Below are positions 1 through 5,242 of a stretch of DNA of 5,595 nucleotides, piece by piece (positions within the stretch are counted from its first letter, which is position 1; each line of letters starts with the position of its first letter). The notes under the pieces were generated by a model. It saw nothing but the letters and a program-made list of their open reading frames with translations. It did no database searches and was not told where the DNA came from. The position numbers and the translations under genes were made by a program. The DNA is from Spirochaetota bacterium (GTDB lineage Bacteria; Spirochaetota; Leptospiria; Turneriellales; Turneriellaceae): assembly GCA_029561505.1 (NCBI GenBank), contig JAKQXK010000311.1:1-5595 (forward strand). The letters are read 5' to 3'.

Positions 1-424
1 GCACGAGAAAAAAGAGCCATCCGCCGCGCAGCGCCTTTACCCTGATCTCAACCGGGGTCACTTCAAGTTTCGCATTGTGAAAAGCTTCGACGATGTAGTC
101 GCCCGGTTTGTCGCCGATGCGCAGACTCGCGCGCGCGAAACCGTCTTTATCGGTGCGCACTTCGAGCGGCTCGAGTTTTGCGTTGGGGCCTGCTGAGTGC
201 GCGAGGTGAAAGCGCACGAGCTCGTTTGCTGCCGCCTGACCGTTTTTTATGACGCGAATGGCGATGCCCTGAGTGATCGTGCCCGACTCAAGGCCTGTGA
301 GACTCTTTTGGCCCAAAGGGTACGAATGGTTCTCGATTTTTATAGCGTCGGCGCCCTGAACTGTGTTCGCTGCCAGCGCGAAAAGAATCATTTGCAGCAG
401 CATTTTTACGAATCTGGTGAACAT
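1..424 (-). CDS. Exported protein with Ig-like (Big_1-type) domain, partial (3' end beyond window)
   Basis: The frame is open for 141 codons from ATG 424-422 to the left edge. Residues 1-24 or 1-27 look like a Sec signal peptide: basic R4 and K7, hydrophobic LLQMILFALAA, then VQGADA with cleavage after G24 or A27. Residues 50-130 resemble a bacterial Ig-like fold; the segment from T91 to A114 (TDKDGFARASL, then PGDYIVEA) has the 'T-D-x-x-G-x-A-x-A-x-L ... P-G-x-Y-x-V-x-A' pattern of Big_1 domains, seen in invasins and as extracytoplasmic add-ons to membrane proteins. At residues 131-141 the chain becomes ALRGGWLFFLV, which may be the start of a membrane helix. The protein could therefore be an Ig domain fused to a transporter; a Na/Pi symporter type is one guess. 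The start is fixed by AAGGAG six bases upstream. It is divergent from the pta/ptb gene. The full function cannot be told from this fragment. Confidence 0.82.
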   Translation of the reverse strand, partial: MFTRFVKMLLQMILFALAANTVQGADAIKIENHSYPLGQKSLTGLESGTITQGIAIRVIKNGQAAANELVRFHLAHSAGPNAKLEPLEVRTDKDGFARASLRIGDKPGDYIVEAFHNAKLEVTPVEIRVKALRGGWLFFLV

Positions 425-430
425 CGAAGT

Positions 431-436
431 CTCCTT
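431..436 (-). promoter_or_regulatory. Ribosome binding site of the left-edge exported protein
   Basis: AAGGAG on the minus strand, separated by six bases from ATG 424-422. It is a strong Shine-Dalgarno sequence and decides the start, which also gives the protein a complete signal peptide. Confidence 0.8.
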
Positions 437-567
437 AAAGTCTGGCCGGCTGAGGCAGCGACAATTGCCGAAACGGCGTGTACATGAATTTATAGACGAA
501 TTTGTCTTTTATAGCGGCGCGACGGCTTTACGCCGTGGCTCAGCTACCGGTTCTAATGCACCAAAGC

Positions 568-572
568 AGGAG
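568..572 (+). promoter_or_regulatory. Ribosome binding site of the phosphotransacylase gene
   Basis: AGGAG six bases before ATG 579. It rules out the upstream in-frame start at 363, which would add 72 residues unlike any phosphotransacylase and would run through the divergent promoter region and the left gene's start. Confidence 0.8.
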
Positions 573-578
573 ACTGAC

Positions 579-1520
579 ATGATTCAAAATTTTAAACAGG
601 TAGAAGATAGAATTCATAGCTACCCGACGCAAAAGATTGCCGTGGCTTCAGGCACAGACTCAGAGACGTTACACGCCGTAGCGATGGCGCGCGAAAAGAA
701 CATCGCCGAATGTGTGCTGGCTGGCGACGAACGCGTGATTCGCGAGACCGCCGAGAAAGAAAATATCAGTCTCGCAGGCGTTGAAATTATCGACGTACCC
801 GACCCGGTGAAAGCCGGTCTCGCGGCTGTGCAGCTCGTCAGTGAAAACAAAGCGCAGATTTTCATGAAAGGTTATATTCACAGCGACGACTTTCTGCGCT
901 GCGTGCTGAACAAAGAGGTTGGGCTTAGATCTGAGAATCTGCTCAACCATGTTTTTATTCTCGAAGCAACTCACCTGGGGCGACTGCTTTTTATTACCGA
1001 TGGTGCGATGAATATTGCTCCGTCGCTTGAAGAAAAAGCGCGCATCATCAGCAATACCGTGGCGCTTGCGCAGATCTTTGAAATCGAGCAGCCGAAGGTC
1101 GCGGTTATCTCGGCGGTCGAAGTGGTTGCCCCCAATATTCAATCGACGCTTGAAGCCGCTGCGCTCGCCAAAATGAGCGACCGTAACCAGTTTCACGGCG
1201 GCATAGTCGACGGGCCGCTCGCGCTTGATAACGCGATTAATCCCCTTGCTGCGAAATATAAGAAGATCGGCGGGGTAGTCGCGGGCAACGCCGATATTCT
1301 GCTGATGCCCGATATCGTCTCAGGCAACGCGGTCGCCAAGTCATTCGCGCACATCACCGGCGGCACAACCGCGGGTCTCATCTTCGGCGCGAAGGCCCCG
1401 GTGATTCTGCCTTCGCGGTCTGATTCAAAACAGAGCAAACTTATGGGCATGGCCTGTGCTGTCTACGTCGCAGGGGCAAATGCGCAGAAGAGAGTCAAAA
1501 TTGGCAAGGTGCATTTTTAG
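579..1520 (+). CDS. Phosphate acetyl/butyryltransferase family protein (Ptb-type)
   Basis: A cytoplasmic phosphotransacylase of 313 residues that interconverts acyl-CoA plus phosphate and acyl-phosphate plus CoA. The length is that of stand-alone phosphate butyryltransferases (about 300) and of short Pta enzymes; there is no N-terminal DRTGG or AAA-like extension as in long Pta. Family blocks in order: KIAVASGTDSETLHAV (19-34), FMKGYIHSDDFLRCVLNKE (95-113), NHVFILEA (123-130), DGAMNIAP (141-148), VAVISAVEVVAP (174-185), GGIVDGPLALDNA (207-219), ADILLMPDIVSGN (238-250) and GAKAPVILPSRSDS (270-283). The 'DGAMNIAP', 'SAVEVV' and 'VDGPLALDNA' wording is closer to Ptb than to classical Pta. The next gene is an acetate kinase, not a butyrate kinase, so the natural substrate may be acetyl-CoA or a range of short acyl-CoAs. 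Family assignment is secure; Pta versus Ptb is not, so no symbol is given. Confidence 0.93.
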   Translation: MIQNFKQVEDRIHSYPTQKIAVASGTDSETLHAVAMAREKNIAECVLAGDERVIRETAEKENISLAGVEIIDVPDPVKAGLAAVQLVSENKAQIFMKGYIHSDDFLRCVLNKEVGLRSENLLNHVFILEATHLGRLLFITDGAMNIAPSLEEKARIISNTVALAQIFEIEQPKVAVISAVEVVAPNIQSTLEAAALAKMSDRNQFHGGIVDGPLALDNAINPLAAKYKKIGGVVAGNADILLMPDIVSGNAVAKSFAHITGGTTAGLIFGAKAPVILPSRSDSKQSKLMGMACAVYVAGANAQKRVKIGKVHF

Positions 1521-1524
1521 GTCA

Positions 1525-1567
1525 GGGGGCATTGCAAAGAGGTGGTGCAACCACCCCCTTGCAATGC
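1525..1567. repeat. Nested perfect palindrome between phosphotransacylase and ackA
   Basis: Outer arms GCATTGCAA (1529-1537) and TTGCAATGC (1559-1567) are perfect 9-bp inverted repeats. Inside them GGTGGT (1541-1546) and ACCACC (1550-1555) form a perfect 6-bp stem with loop GCA. Only AGA and CCC (1538-1540, 1556-1558) stay unpaired, as an internal loop. GGGGG (1525-1529) could alternatively pair with CCCCC (1554-1558), so an exclusive second fold exists. It starts four bases after the upstream stop codon. No T-run follows, so it does not look like an intrinsic terminator. Likely roles are a REP-like repeat, an mRNA processing or stabilising hairpin, or an attenuator; which one is not visible from one copy. 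Confidence 0.75.
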
Positions 1568-1588
1568 TTCGCCACCGAAGGCGGCGAA
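1568..1588 (+). promoter_or_regulatory. Hairpin around the ackA ribosome binding site
   Basis: TTCGCC (1568-1573) pairs with GGCGAA (1583-1588), leaving the weak Shine-Dalgarno GAAGG (1577-1581, eight bases before ATG 1590) in the loop. A competing pairing, CTTCG (1567-1571) with CGAAG (1576-1580), would hide that site in a stem. The structure directly abuts the nested palindrome and could tune the AckA to transacylase ratio. The pairing is seen; the regulation is inference. Confidence 0.45.
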
Positions 1589-1589
1589 C

Positions 1590-2771
1590 ATGAATAAGAT
1601 TCTCGTCATTAACTCGGGTTCGTCGACGATCAAGGCCGATGTGTTTCTCGTGAAAGACAATGCCCCCGTGTTTCTGGCGAAAGCGCTCGCCGACAAAATC
1701 GGCAAACCCGACGCCACGCTTGTCATCAAATCGGCAGAGAAGAAATTCTCAGAGTTGGCAATAGGTGGGCTCGCGGTGACCGACGCGCTCGATTGCCTGT
1801 TTTCAGAACTGGCCGCTTCGGGTGTCTGCCACAAAGAAGAATTGCTTGCGGTAGGCCACCGCGTCGTTCACGGCGGCGGCAGGTATTCAGCCCCGGTGGT
1901 CGTTGACGACGCGGTCGTGACGGCGATTCGCGAGATGTCGGTTTTTGCCCCGCTGCACAACCCGGCGAACCTTGCGGGCATCGAGCACTGCCGGCGCGCA
2001 ACGCCGGTGCCGCAGGTGGCAGTTTTCGACACCGCCTTTCACCAGGCGATGCCTGCTGTGGCCACAACCTACGCAATACCCCGCGAGCTGAGTGAAAAAT
2101 ATGGAATCAGGCGATACGGTTTTCACGGCACGTCTCATGAATACGTCACGCGTGAATGTGCAAGGCAGATGCAGATCGATTACGCCCGCTTCAACGCGAT
2201 CTCGCTGCATCTCGGCAACGGAGCGAGTGCATGCGCCGTGCAGAACGGCAAAAGCATAGATACCAGCATGGGTTTTACGCCGCTTGAAGGGCTGGTCATG
2301 GGTACGCGAAGCGGCGACATTGACCCGTCGCTCACGTTTTTTTTGCAGAATGTTGTTGGGTTGTCGGCCACCGAAGCTGAAGCGCTGCTGAATAAGAAGT
2401 CAGGTCTTTCGGGGTTAGCCGGCGTGAGCGATATGCGTGAACTTCTGTCGCGGGCCGGGGCAGGCGATCAGCACGCAGCTCTCGTGCGTGATATTTTTTG
2501 CGCCCGCCTTCGCAAGTATATCGGCGCCTATCTCACCTGGGGCAAACCGCATGCGGTAATTTTCACGGGCGGCATCGGCGAGAATTCGCCAGAAATACGC
2601 CTGCGCACTCTCTCGGGTCTTGCGCATCTCGGTATAGAAATTTCGGCTGAAAAAAATGCAGCGATAAACGTGGGTGGATTAATCAGCACAGAAAACTCGG
2701 TCGCTGTTTTCGTCATCAACACCGACGAAGAACTGATGATTGCGCGCGAAACGCTGAGATTGGTCTCTTAA
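1590..2771 (+). CDS. ackA: Acetate kinase
   Basis: A 393-residue cytoplasmic kinase of the ASKHA fold that makes ATP and acetate from acetyl-phosphate and ADP, reversibly. The N-terminal phosphate loop KILVINSGSSTIK (3-15) has N8, S11 and S12. VGHRVVHGGG (88-97) supplies R91. APLHNPANLAGI (120-131) holds H123. VFDTAFHQAMP (145-155) supplies D147. RYGFHGTSHEYV (175-186) holds H179, HLGNGAS (207-213) binds nucleotide phosphates, and GLVMGTRSGDIDP (234-246) supplies R240. FTGGIGENSPEIR lies near residue 330, and NTDEELMIARET (377-388) supplies E380. These match the catalytic Arg, Asp, His, Arg and Glu known from the Methanosarcina enzyme. The start at 1590 gives the canonical N-terminus; a GTG at 1542 would add 16 residues encoded by the palindrome. 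It is preceded by its metabolic partner at 69 bp and probably shares its transcript. It is not a butyrate kinase, whose motifs diverge. Confidence 0.97.
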   Translation: MNKILVINSGSSTIKADVFLVKDNAPVFLAKALADKIGKPDATLVIKSAEKKFSELAIGGLAVTDALDCLFSELAASGVCHKEELLAVGHRVVHGGGRYSAPVVVDDAVVTAIREMSVFAPLHNPANLAGIEHCRRATPVPQVAVFDTAFHQAMPAVATTYAIPRELSEKYGIRRYGFHGTSHEYVTRECARQMQIDYARFNAISLHLGNGASACAVQNGKSIDTSMGFTPLEGLVMGTRSGDIDPSLTFFLQNVVGLSATEAEALLNKKSGLSGLAGVSDMRELLSRAGAGDQHAALVRDIFCARLRKYIGAYLTWGKPHAVIFTGGIGENSPEIRLRTLSGLAHLGIEISAEKNAAINVGGLISTENSVAVFVINTDEELMIARETLRLVS

Positions 2772-3574
2772 AAAACATAACTCACGCCCGCGCTGATCGA
2801 AGGGGCTGCGAGAATGTTACGCACAAAGAAGCCGCTTTTGTAGAAGATATTCAATGCGAGCCTGTCGTTCGCGTGAATCACGATTCCCGGAGCGTAACTG
2901 ATGAAACTTGCGTTGTTGAAATAGAGAGGGTTGTTGCTGATCGGGCCGGCGTCACCGTTCTTGAGCGAATGCCTTGCTTCGAGACTTAGTATGAAGGTGA
3001 CGAAAGAAGCGCGAAATCCCCCCATGAGCTGGCCGTGCAGTTCGTCTGAAAAGCCGACAGTACGTTTGTGGTAGCCGGCTGAGAGCAGGTAAAAAACCGG
3101 CAGGCCGATTTGAAATCCCCCTGCTGCAGAAACTTTTGGCAAGAGGCTGAATTCACCGTCGCCAGTAGGTATTGCTGCATTTTTGTCGCCGGTCGGCAGA
3201 CCGAGGTCGAGCCCGGCGCTTAACAGCACCGGCCCCTGCAGAATCTGGTAGCGCCCGGTCGCGACCGCATCGCCGATACCGGTGTGGCGGCGTTCGTTCG
3301 CGAGTAGCGTCATGTCTTCTGCGCTGTGCAGATTCAACAGGGGCAACGCCGCCCCGAGAGTGAGCCGGTCGGTCAAACCATGCTCTGCGAAGATATTCGT
3401 CGCAATTTCGGTGAAGCGCGGTATGCCAGGGGTCTTGCCCGCATCGTCGTAAACTTTGTTGGCGGATGTATAGCTCACACCCATGCCGATCTGAGTTTCA
3501 CCCGGCGCGCGCACCCACGCGGCGTCAACGCCAGTCGAAATAATTGCTGCTGTGATGATGATTATTTTTCGCAT
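2768..3574 (-). CDS. Outer-membrane beta-barrel protein, MetA-pathway (PF13557)-like
   Basis: A 268-residue exported protein. MRKIIIITAAIISTGVDA (1-18) is a signal peptide with a V-D-A cleavage site before AWVRAPGE. The mature part alternates polar and hydrophobic residues in strands separated by Gly/Asn/Asp turns and ends in ...SAGVSYVF, a terminal aromatic typical of the BAM recognition signal. The run EHGLTDRLTLGAALPLL (64-80), GIGDAVATGRYQIL (99-112) and LDLGLPTGDKN (122-132) matches the layout 'yGltdrl.lg..lP ... GiGD ... kyrll ... lglPtGd' of PF13557 (putative MetA pathway of phenol degradation / transporter), whose members are mostly of unknown function. ATG 3574 was chosen over a TTG at 3592 because it gives a clean signal peptide; its Shine-Dalgarno is weak (a GGAAA run). 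It lies 68 bp downstream of the PIN toxin on the same strand and converges on ackA with overlapping stops. Substrate and role are unknown. Confidence 0.85.
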   Translation of the reverse strand: MRKIIIITAAIISTGVDAAWVRAPGETQIGMGVSYTSANKVYDDAGKTPGIPRFTEIATNIFAEHGLTDRLTLGAALPLLNLHSAEDMTLLANERRHTGIGDAVATGRYQILQGPVLLSAGLDLGLPTGDKNAAIPTGDGEFSLLPKVSAAGGFQIGLPVFYLLSAGYHKRTVGFSDELHGQLMGGFRASFVTFILSLEARHSLKNGDAGPISNNPLYFNNASFISYAPGIVIHANDRLALNIFYKSGFFVRNILAAPSISAGVSYVF

Positions 3575-3642
3575 ATTTGTTTTCCGTTTCAATGGGTCGG
3601 GCAGTCTGAAACTTTCTTACAATCTTTCTGCGCCTGAGGCCT
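3575..3642. other. Spacer between PIN toxin and barrel gene
   Basis: 68 bp with no clear promoter or terminator for the minus-strand barrel gene. GTTTCA (3586-3591) and TGAAAC (3607-3612) form a 6-bp inverted repeat with a 15-base loop, too open for a terminator. A minus-strand TTGTAA could be a -35 box but has no matching -10. The barrel gene may be partly read from the toxin-antitoxin promoter. Confidence 0.35.
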
Positions 3643-4077
3643 TCATTTACTACCGCAGACTAAGTCCATGAAGTCTTTGGGGGATATCGGTTTAACCGCA
3701 GACTTCTTGTAATCTTGCATATTTCTCGTGATGATCCAATTCATTTGCGCTCGTGAGGCAATGCACGCCTGAACGCAATCTTCAAAATCTGGCATTGGTA
3801 AAGCCAGAGCTGCGGTAATGTCGCTTTTTCTGAGATCAATAACATCGAGCAGCTCAAGTAGCGTCTCAATTTTTGATCGAGCCGTTCTTTCGTCTAAAAG
3901 TTTTCGGAGAATATAGTGGAGATTGCAGATTATCAGGGATGAAGTGAAACCGCTGATGCTCTGTTTCTCTGCCAGACTCAGAGTTTCGGCTGATTTACGG
4001 TAATGATGCGGACGCTCTGTGAGTACATCAAGCAGAACATCGGAATCGAAAAATATCTTCAATTTAGCCGATACCAT
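3643..4077 (-). CDS. PIN-domain toxin of a type II toxin-antitoxin system (VapC-like, PIN_3 type)
   Basis: A 144-residue predicted Mg2+-dependent ribonuclease. KIFFDSDVLLDVLTERPHHY (7-26) is the PIN start with the first metal-binding Asp, D11. PDFEDCVQACIA (96-107) carries D97, E99 and D100. WIITRNMQDYKKS (114-126) carries R118, N119 and D122, and KPISPKDFMDLV (129-140) is the usual C-terminal strand and helix. This wording fits the PIN_3 branch paired with DUF6364 antitoxins. At the place of the second acidic residue of many VapC toxins, the sequence reads SLIICNLHYILRK (47-59) with N52, a substitution I recall as common in this branch. The ATG overlaps the antitoxin end by 14 bp, suggesting translational coupling. 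A TTG at 4062 would give the family-like start MKIFFDSDV and cannot be excluded. Vap symbols are withheld because the subfamily was not verified. Confidence 0.88.
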   Translation of the reverse strand: MVSAKLKIFFDSDVLLDVLTERPHHYRKSAETLSLAEKQSISGFTSSLIICNLHYILRKLLDERTARSKIETLLELLDVIDLRKSDITAALALPMPDFEDCVQACIASRAQMNWIITRNMQDYKKSAVKPISPKDFMDLVCGSK

Positions 4078-4321
4078 GCTTTTTGCTCAGAATTGCCGTG
4101 AGCTCTTTTTTGTAATCCAGATTCTTATTCTTCAGAATGCCCGAAAGGGTTCGCACTTTTGGTGAAATGTGTGATTTGGTCTCTGTGACTGAGCCAGTCG
4201 AGATTTCTGTAAAATAAGTTTCGACCATCTTAGATAGGCTTGTTCTATGCGCCTTTGCATAGGTCTTGGCTCTCGCAATCGCCGATTTTTCGAGTTTTAG
4301 GGTCAGTTTCGCTGCGCTCAT
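4064..4321 (-). CDS. Ribbon-helix-helix antitoxin (DUF6364-type)
   Basis: An 85-residue protein with a DNA-binding N-terminus and a toxin-binding tail. KLTLKL (5-10) is the predicted ribbon strand, residues 12-24 (KSAIARAKTYAKA) helix A and 27-40 (TSLSKMVETYFTEI) helix B. The 'KLTL.L....I..AK.YAK.H.TSLSKMVE.Y' pattern is that of DUF6364 antitoxins. A polar linker (41-52) leads to SPKVRTLSGILKNKNL and a basic helical tail (53-82) expected to wrap the toxin. Such proteins dimerise, bind palindromes in their own promoter and neutralise the PIN partner. ATG 4321 gives the family N-terminus; GTG 4336 would add five residues. Neither has a visible Shine-Dalgarno, and a promoter placed to start the transcript near 4321 suggests leaderless translation. 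Together with the toxin it is A+T-rich relative to its neighbours, a sign of transfer. Confidence 0.87.
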   Translation of the reverse strand: MSAAKLTLKLEKSAIARAKTYAKAHRTSLSKMVETYFTEISTGSVTETKSHISPKVRTLSGILKNKNLDYKKELTAILSKKHGIG

Positions 4322-4348
4322 ACGTATATCGTGCACGGAAATACGTAT
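4320..4348. promoter_or_regulatory. Probable antitoxin operator: three helically phased 8-bp palindromes
   Basis: ATACGTAT occurs twice (4320-4327 and 4341-4348), with CGTGCACG (4330-4337) between them. All three are perfect 8-bp palindromes; their centres (4323.5, 4333.5, 4344.5) are 10 and 11 bp apart, one helical turn each, so bound dimers would lie on the same face of the DNA. The array covers the antitoxin start codon and the space between its probable -35 and -10. This suits cooperative autorepression by a ribbon-helix-helix dimer and toxin complex. Sequence pattern seen; binding inferred. Confidence 0.7.
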
Positions 4349-4356
4349 AGCGTCAA
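4328..4356 (-). promoter_or_regulatory. Probable promoter of the toxin-antitoxin operon
   Basis: On the minus strand TTGACG (4356-4351) matches the -35 consensus in five of six bases. A 17-bp spacer leads to CACGAT (4333-4328), a weak -10 with three matches including the key A and final T. Transcription would begin near 4321, at or next to the antitoxin ATG. The -10 overlaps the central palindrome, as expected for a repressed promoter. Confidence 0.5.
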
Positions 4357-4401
4357 TTGTTTTTGTTTAGTTGCAAGACATGTTTTGCGCTCGCCGCGAT
4401 A

Positions 4402-4429
4402 TAGATACAACATTCTTCTGGAGTATAAT
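4402..4429 (+). promoter_or_regulatory. Probable promoter of the phosphoesterase gene
   Basis: TATAAT (4424-4429) is a perfect -10 hexamer. TAGATA (4402-4407), 16 bp upstream, matches the -35 consensus in four of six. The predicted start of transcription falls at about 4436, the A of the chosen ATG, so the message could be leaderless. The alternative reading is that GGAG (4420-4423), 12 bases before the ATG, is a distant Shine-Dalgarno and the promoter lies further upstream. Confidence 0.5.
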
Positions 4430-4435
4430 ATCAAG

Positions 4436-5236
4436 ATGAGCGCTTTTCTCTTATTCTTATCGAAATCGAGTGCGATATGCCTCTCGCTAGTTTTCGTAAC
4501 CGCGTGCCGCGCGAACTATCGCGAATGGCAGTCGCCGGGTTGCACGGTTGACAAACCCGATCTGGTGCTTCTGCAGATCAGCGACACGCACGTGCGCAAT
4601 GCAGCCGACGCGGCCTGGGTGCGCGGGCAATTACAAAAAGCTCTGGCTGTGCACGGCGCGGCGCGCATTGTGCTGACAGGCGACATCACCGCGCACGGCA
4701 CGGCCGACGAATGGCAGGCGGTGCAGTCCGCTTTGGCCGGCGTCGCGGGCACGGTGTACATCTGGGGCAACCACGACATGCCGCTCAAAGGGCTCGTGGC
4801 AGAGAATCCCGGTCAAACGCACTGGGAAGACATCGGCGATTACCGGCTGATCTATCTCGACACGGCGTGGCCGGGCCCTTTCGTCGGCAGCTACACTTCT
4901 GTACCCACAGAAGAACTTGAAAAACTGCGGCGAGCGGCAGACACAGAAAAAAAGATACTCGTGTTCGGCCACCACCCCATGAGTGATGACGCTCCTCACT
5001 TTGTTCTCAAAAATGCCGCCGATGTGCGGGCAATATTTAAGACAAGGCGTCTTGTCGGTGTTTTTACCGGCCATTTTCATGGCGGCTACGTTCTCGAAAA
5101 TGACCGCGTCGTCTACGCCGGGGTTGCGCCATTTAGCAGCCACCAGATGAACCACACGTTTAGTCAGCGCAAGGGCTACCGGGTAATTGAACTCTCGAAA
5201 GATTGTTTACGCACGACGCATCAGCTCATTGAGTGA
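4436..5236 (+). CDS. Lipoprotein calcineurin-like metallophosphoesterase
   Basis: A 266-residue predicted envelope phosphoesterase with a dinuclear metal site. Residues 1-23 form a signal peptide ending in the lipobox V-T-A-C, so C24 is the likely lipidated Cys. All five family blocks are intact: LQISDTHV (46-53; D50, H52), VLTGDITAHG (79-88; D83), YIWGNHDM (108-115; N112, catalytic H113), VFGHHPM (176-182; H179) and VFTGHFHGGY (209-218; H213, H215). The motif set is that of PF00149 and of the CpdA/Icc-like cluster, but a membrane-anchored enzyme is unlikely to be the cytoplasmic cAMP phosphodiesterase; a periplasmic nucleotide or phosphodiester substrate is more likely. The start at 4436 gives the lipoprotein signal; the frame also opens at GTG 4331, but that would put 35 residues ahead of the signal and cross the antitoxin operator. 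It is divergent from the antitoxin and followed after six bases by another exported gene, so probably an operon. Confidence 0.9.
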   Translation: MSAFLLFLSKSSAICLSLVFVTACRANYREWQSPGCTVDKPDLVLLQISDTHVRNAADAAWVRGQLQKALAVHGAARIVLTGDITAHGTADEWQAVQSALAGVAGTVYIWGNHDMPLKGLVAENPGQTHWEDIGDYRLIYLDTAWPGPFVGSYTSVPTEELEKLRRAADTEKKILVFGHHPMSDDAPHFVLKNAADVRAIFKTRRLVGVFTGHFHGGYVLENDRVVYAGVAPFSSHQMNHTFSQRKGYRVIELSKDCLRTTHQLIE

Positions 5237-5242
5237 CAGGCG

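Larger units (their letters stand above)
425..578. other. Divergent intergenic region, promoters not resolved
   Basis: This 154-bp spacer must hold promoters for both flanking genes. Its A+T-rich core at about 485-515 carries the direct repeats GAATTT (486-491, 498-503) and TTTATAG (489-495, 508-514). These contain TATA-like hexamers on both strands, such as TATAGA at 491 on plus and TATAAA at 494-489 on minus. A weak plus-strand pair is TTGCCG (465-470) with TTTATA (489-494), 18 bp apart. A small hairpin, ACGGC-TTTAC-GCCGT (522-536), lies in the presumed 5' leader of the plus-strand gene. No assignment is firm. Confidence 0.4.

Noticed and set aside
363..578. Upstream in-frame extension of the phosphotransacylase
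   Set aside because: It would overlap the start of the divergent gene and its leader and add residues unlike the family; AGGAG at 568-572 points to ATG 579.
669..1196. Minus-strand open frame of 175 codons inside the phosphotransacylase gene
   Set aside because: It shadows a strongly conserved plus-strand gene; its translation shows no recognisable domain and no start context.
1525..1567. The junction palindrome as an intrinsic terminator
   Set aside because: No U-tract follows the stem, and ackA lies directly downstream and needs the transcript.
1726..2210. Two long minus-strand open frames inside ackA
   Set aside because: Their Arg/Pro/Ala-rich or His-rich translations are typical of antisense frames in G+C-rich genes, and ackA motifs are intact across the region.
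3586..3612. GTTTCA/TGAAAC inverted repeat as a terminator
   Set aside because: Only six base pairs around a 15-base loop, with no T-run on either strand.
4631..5155. Minus-strand open frame of 174 codons inside the phosphoesterase gene
   Set aside because: It lies opposite a gene with all five catalytic blocks and has no signal of its own.
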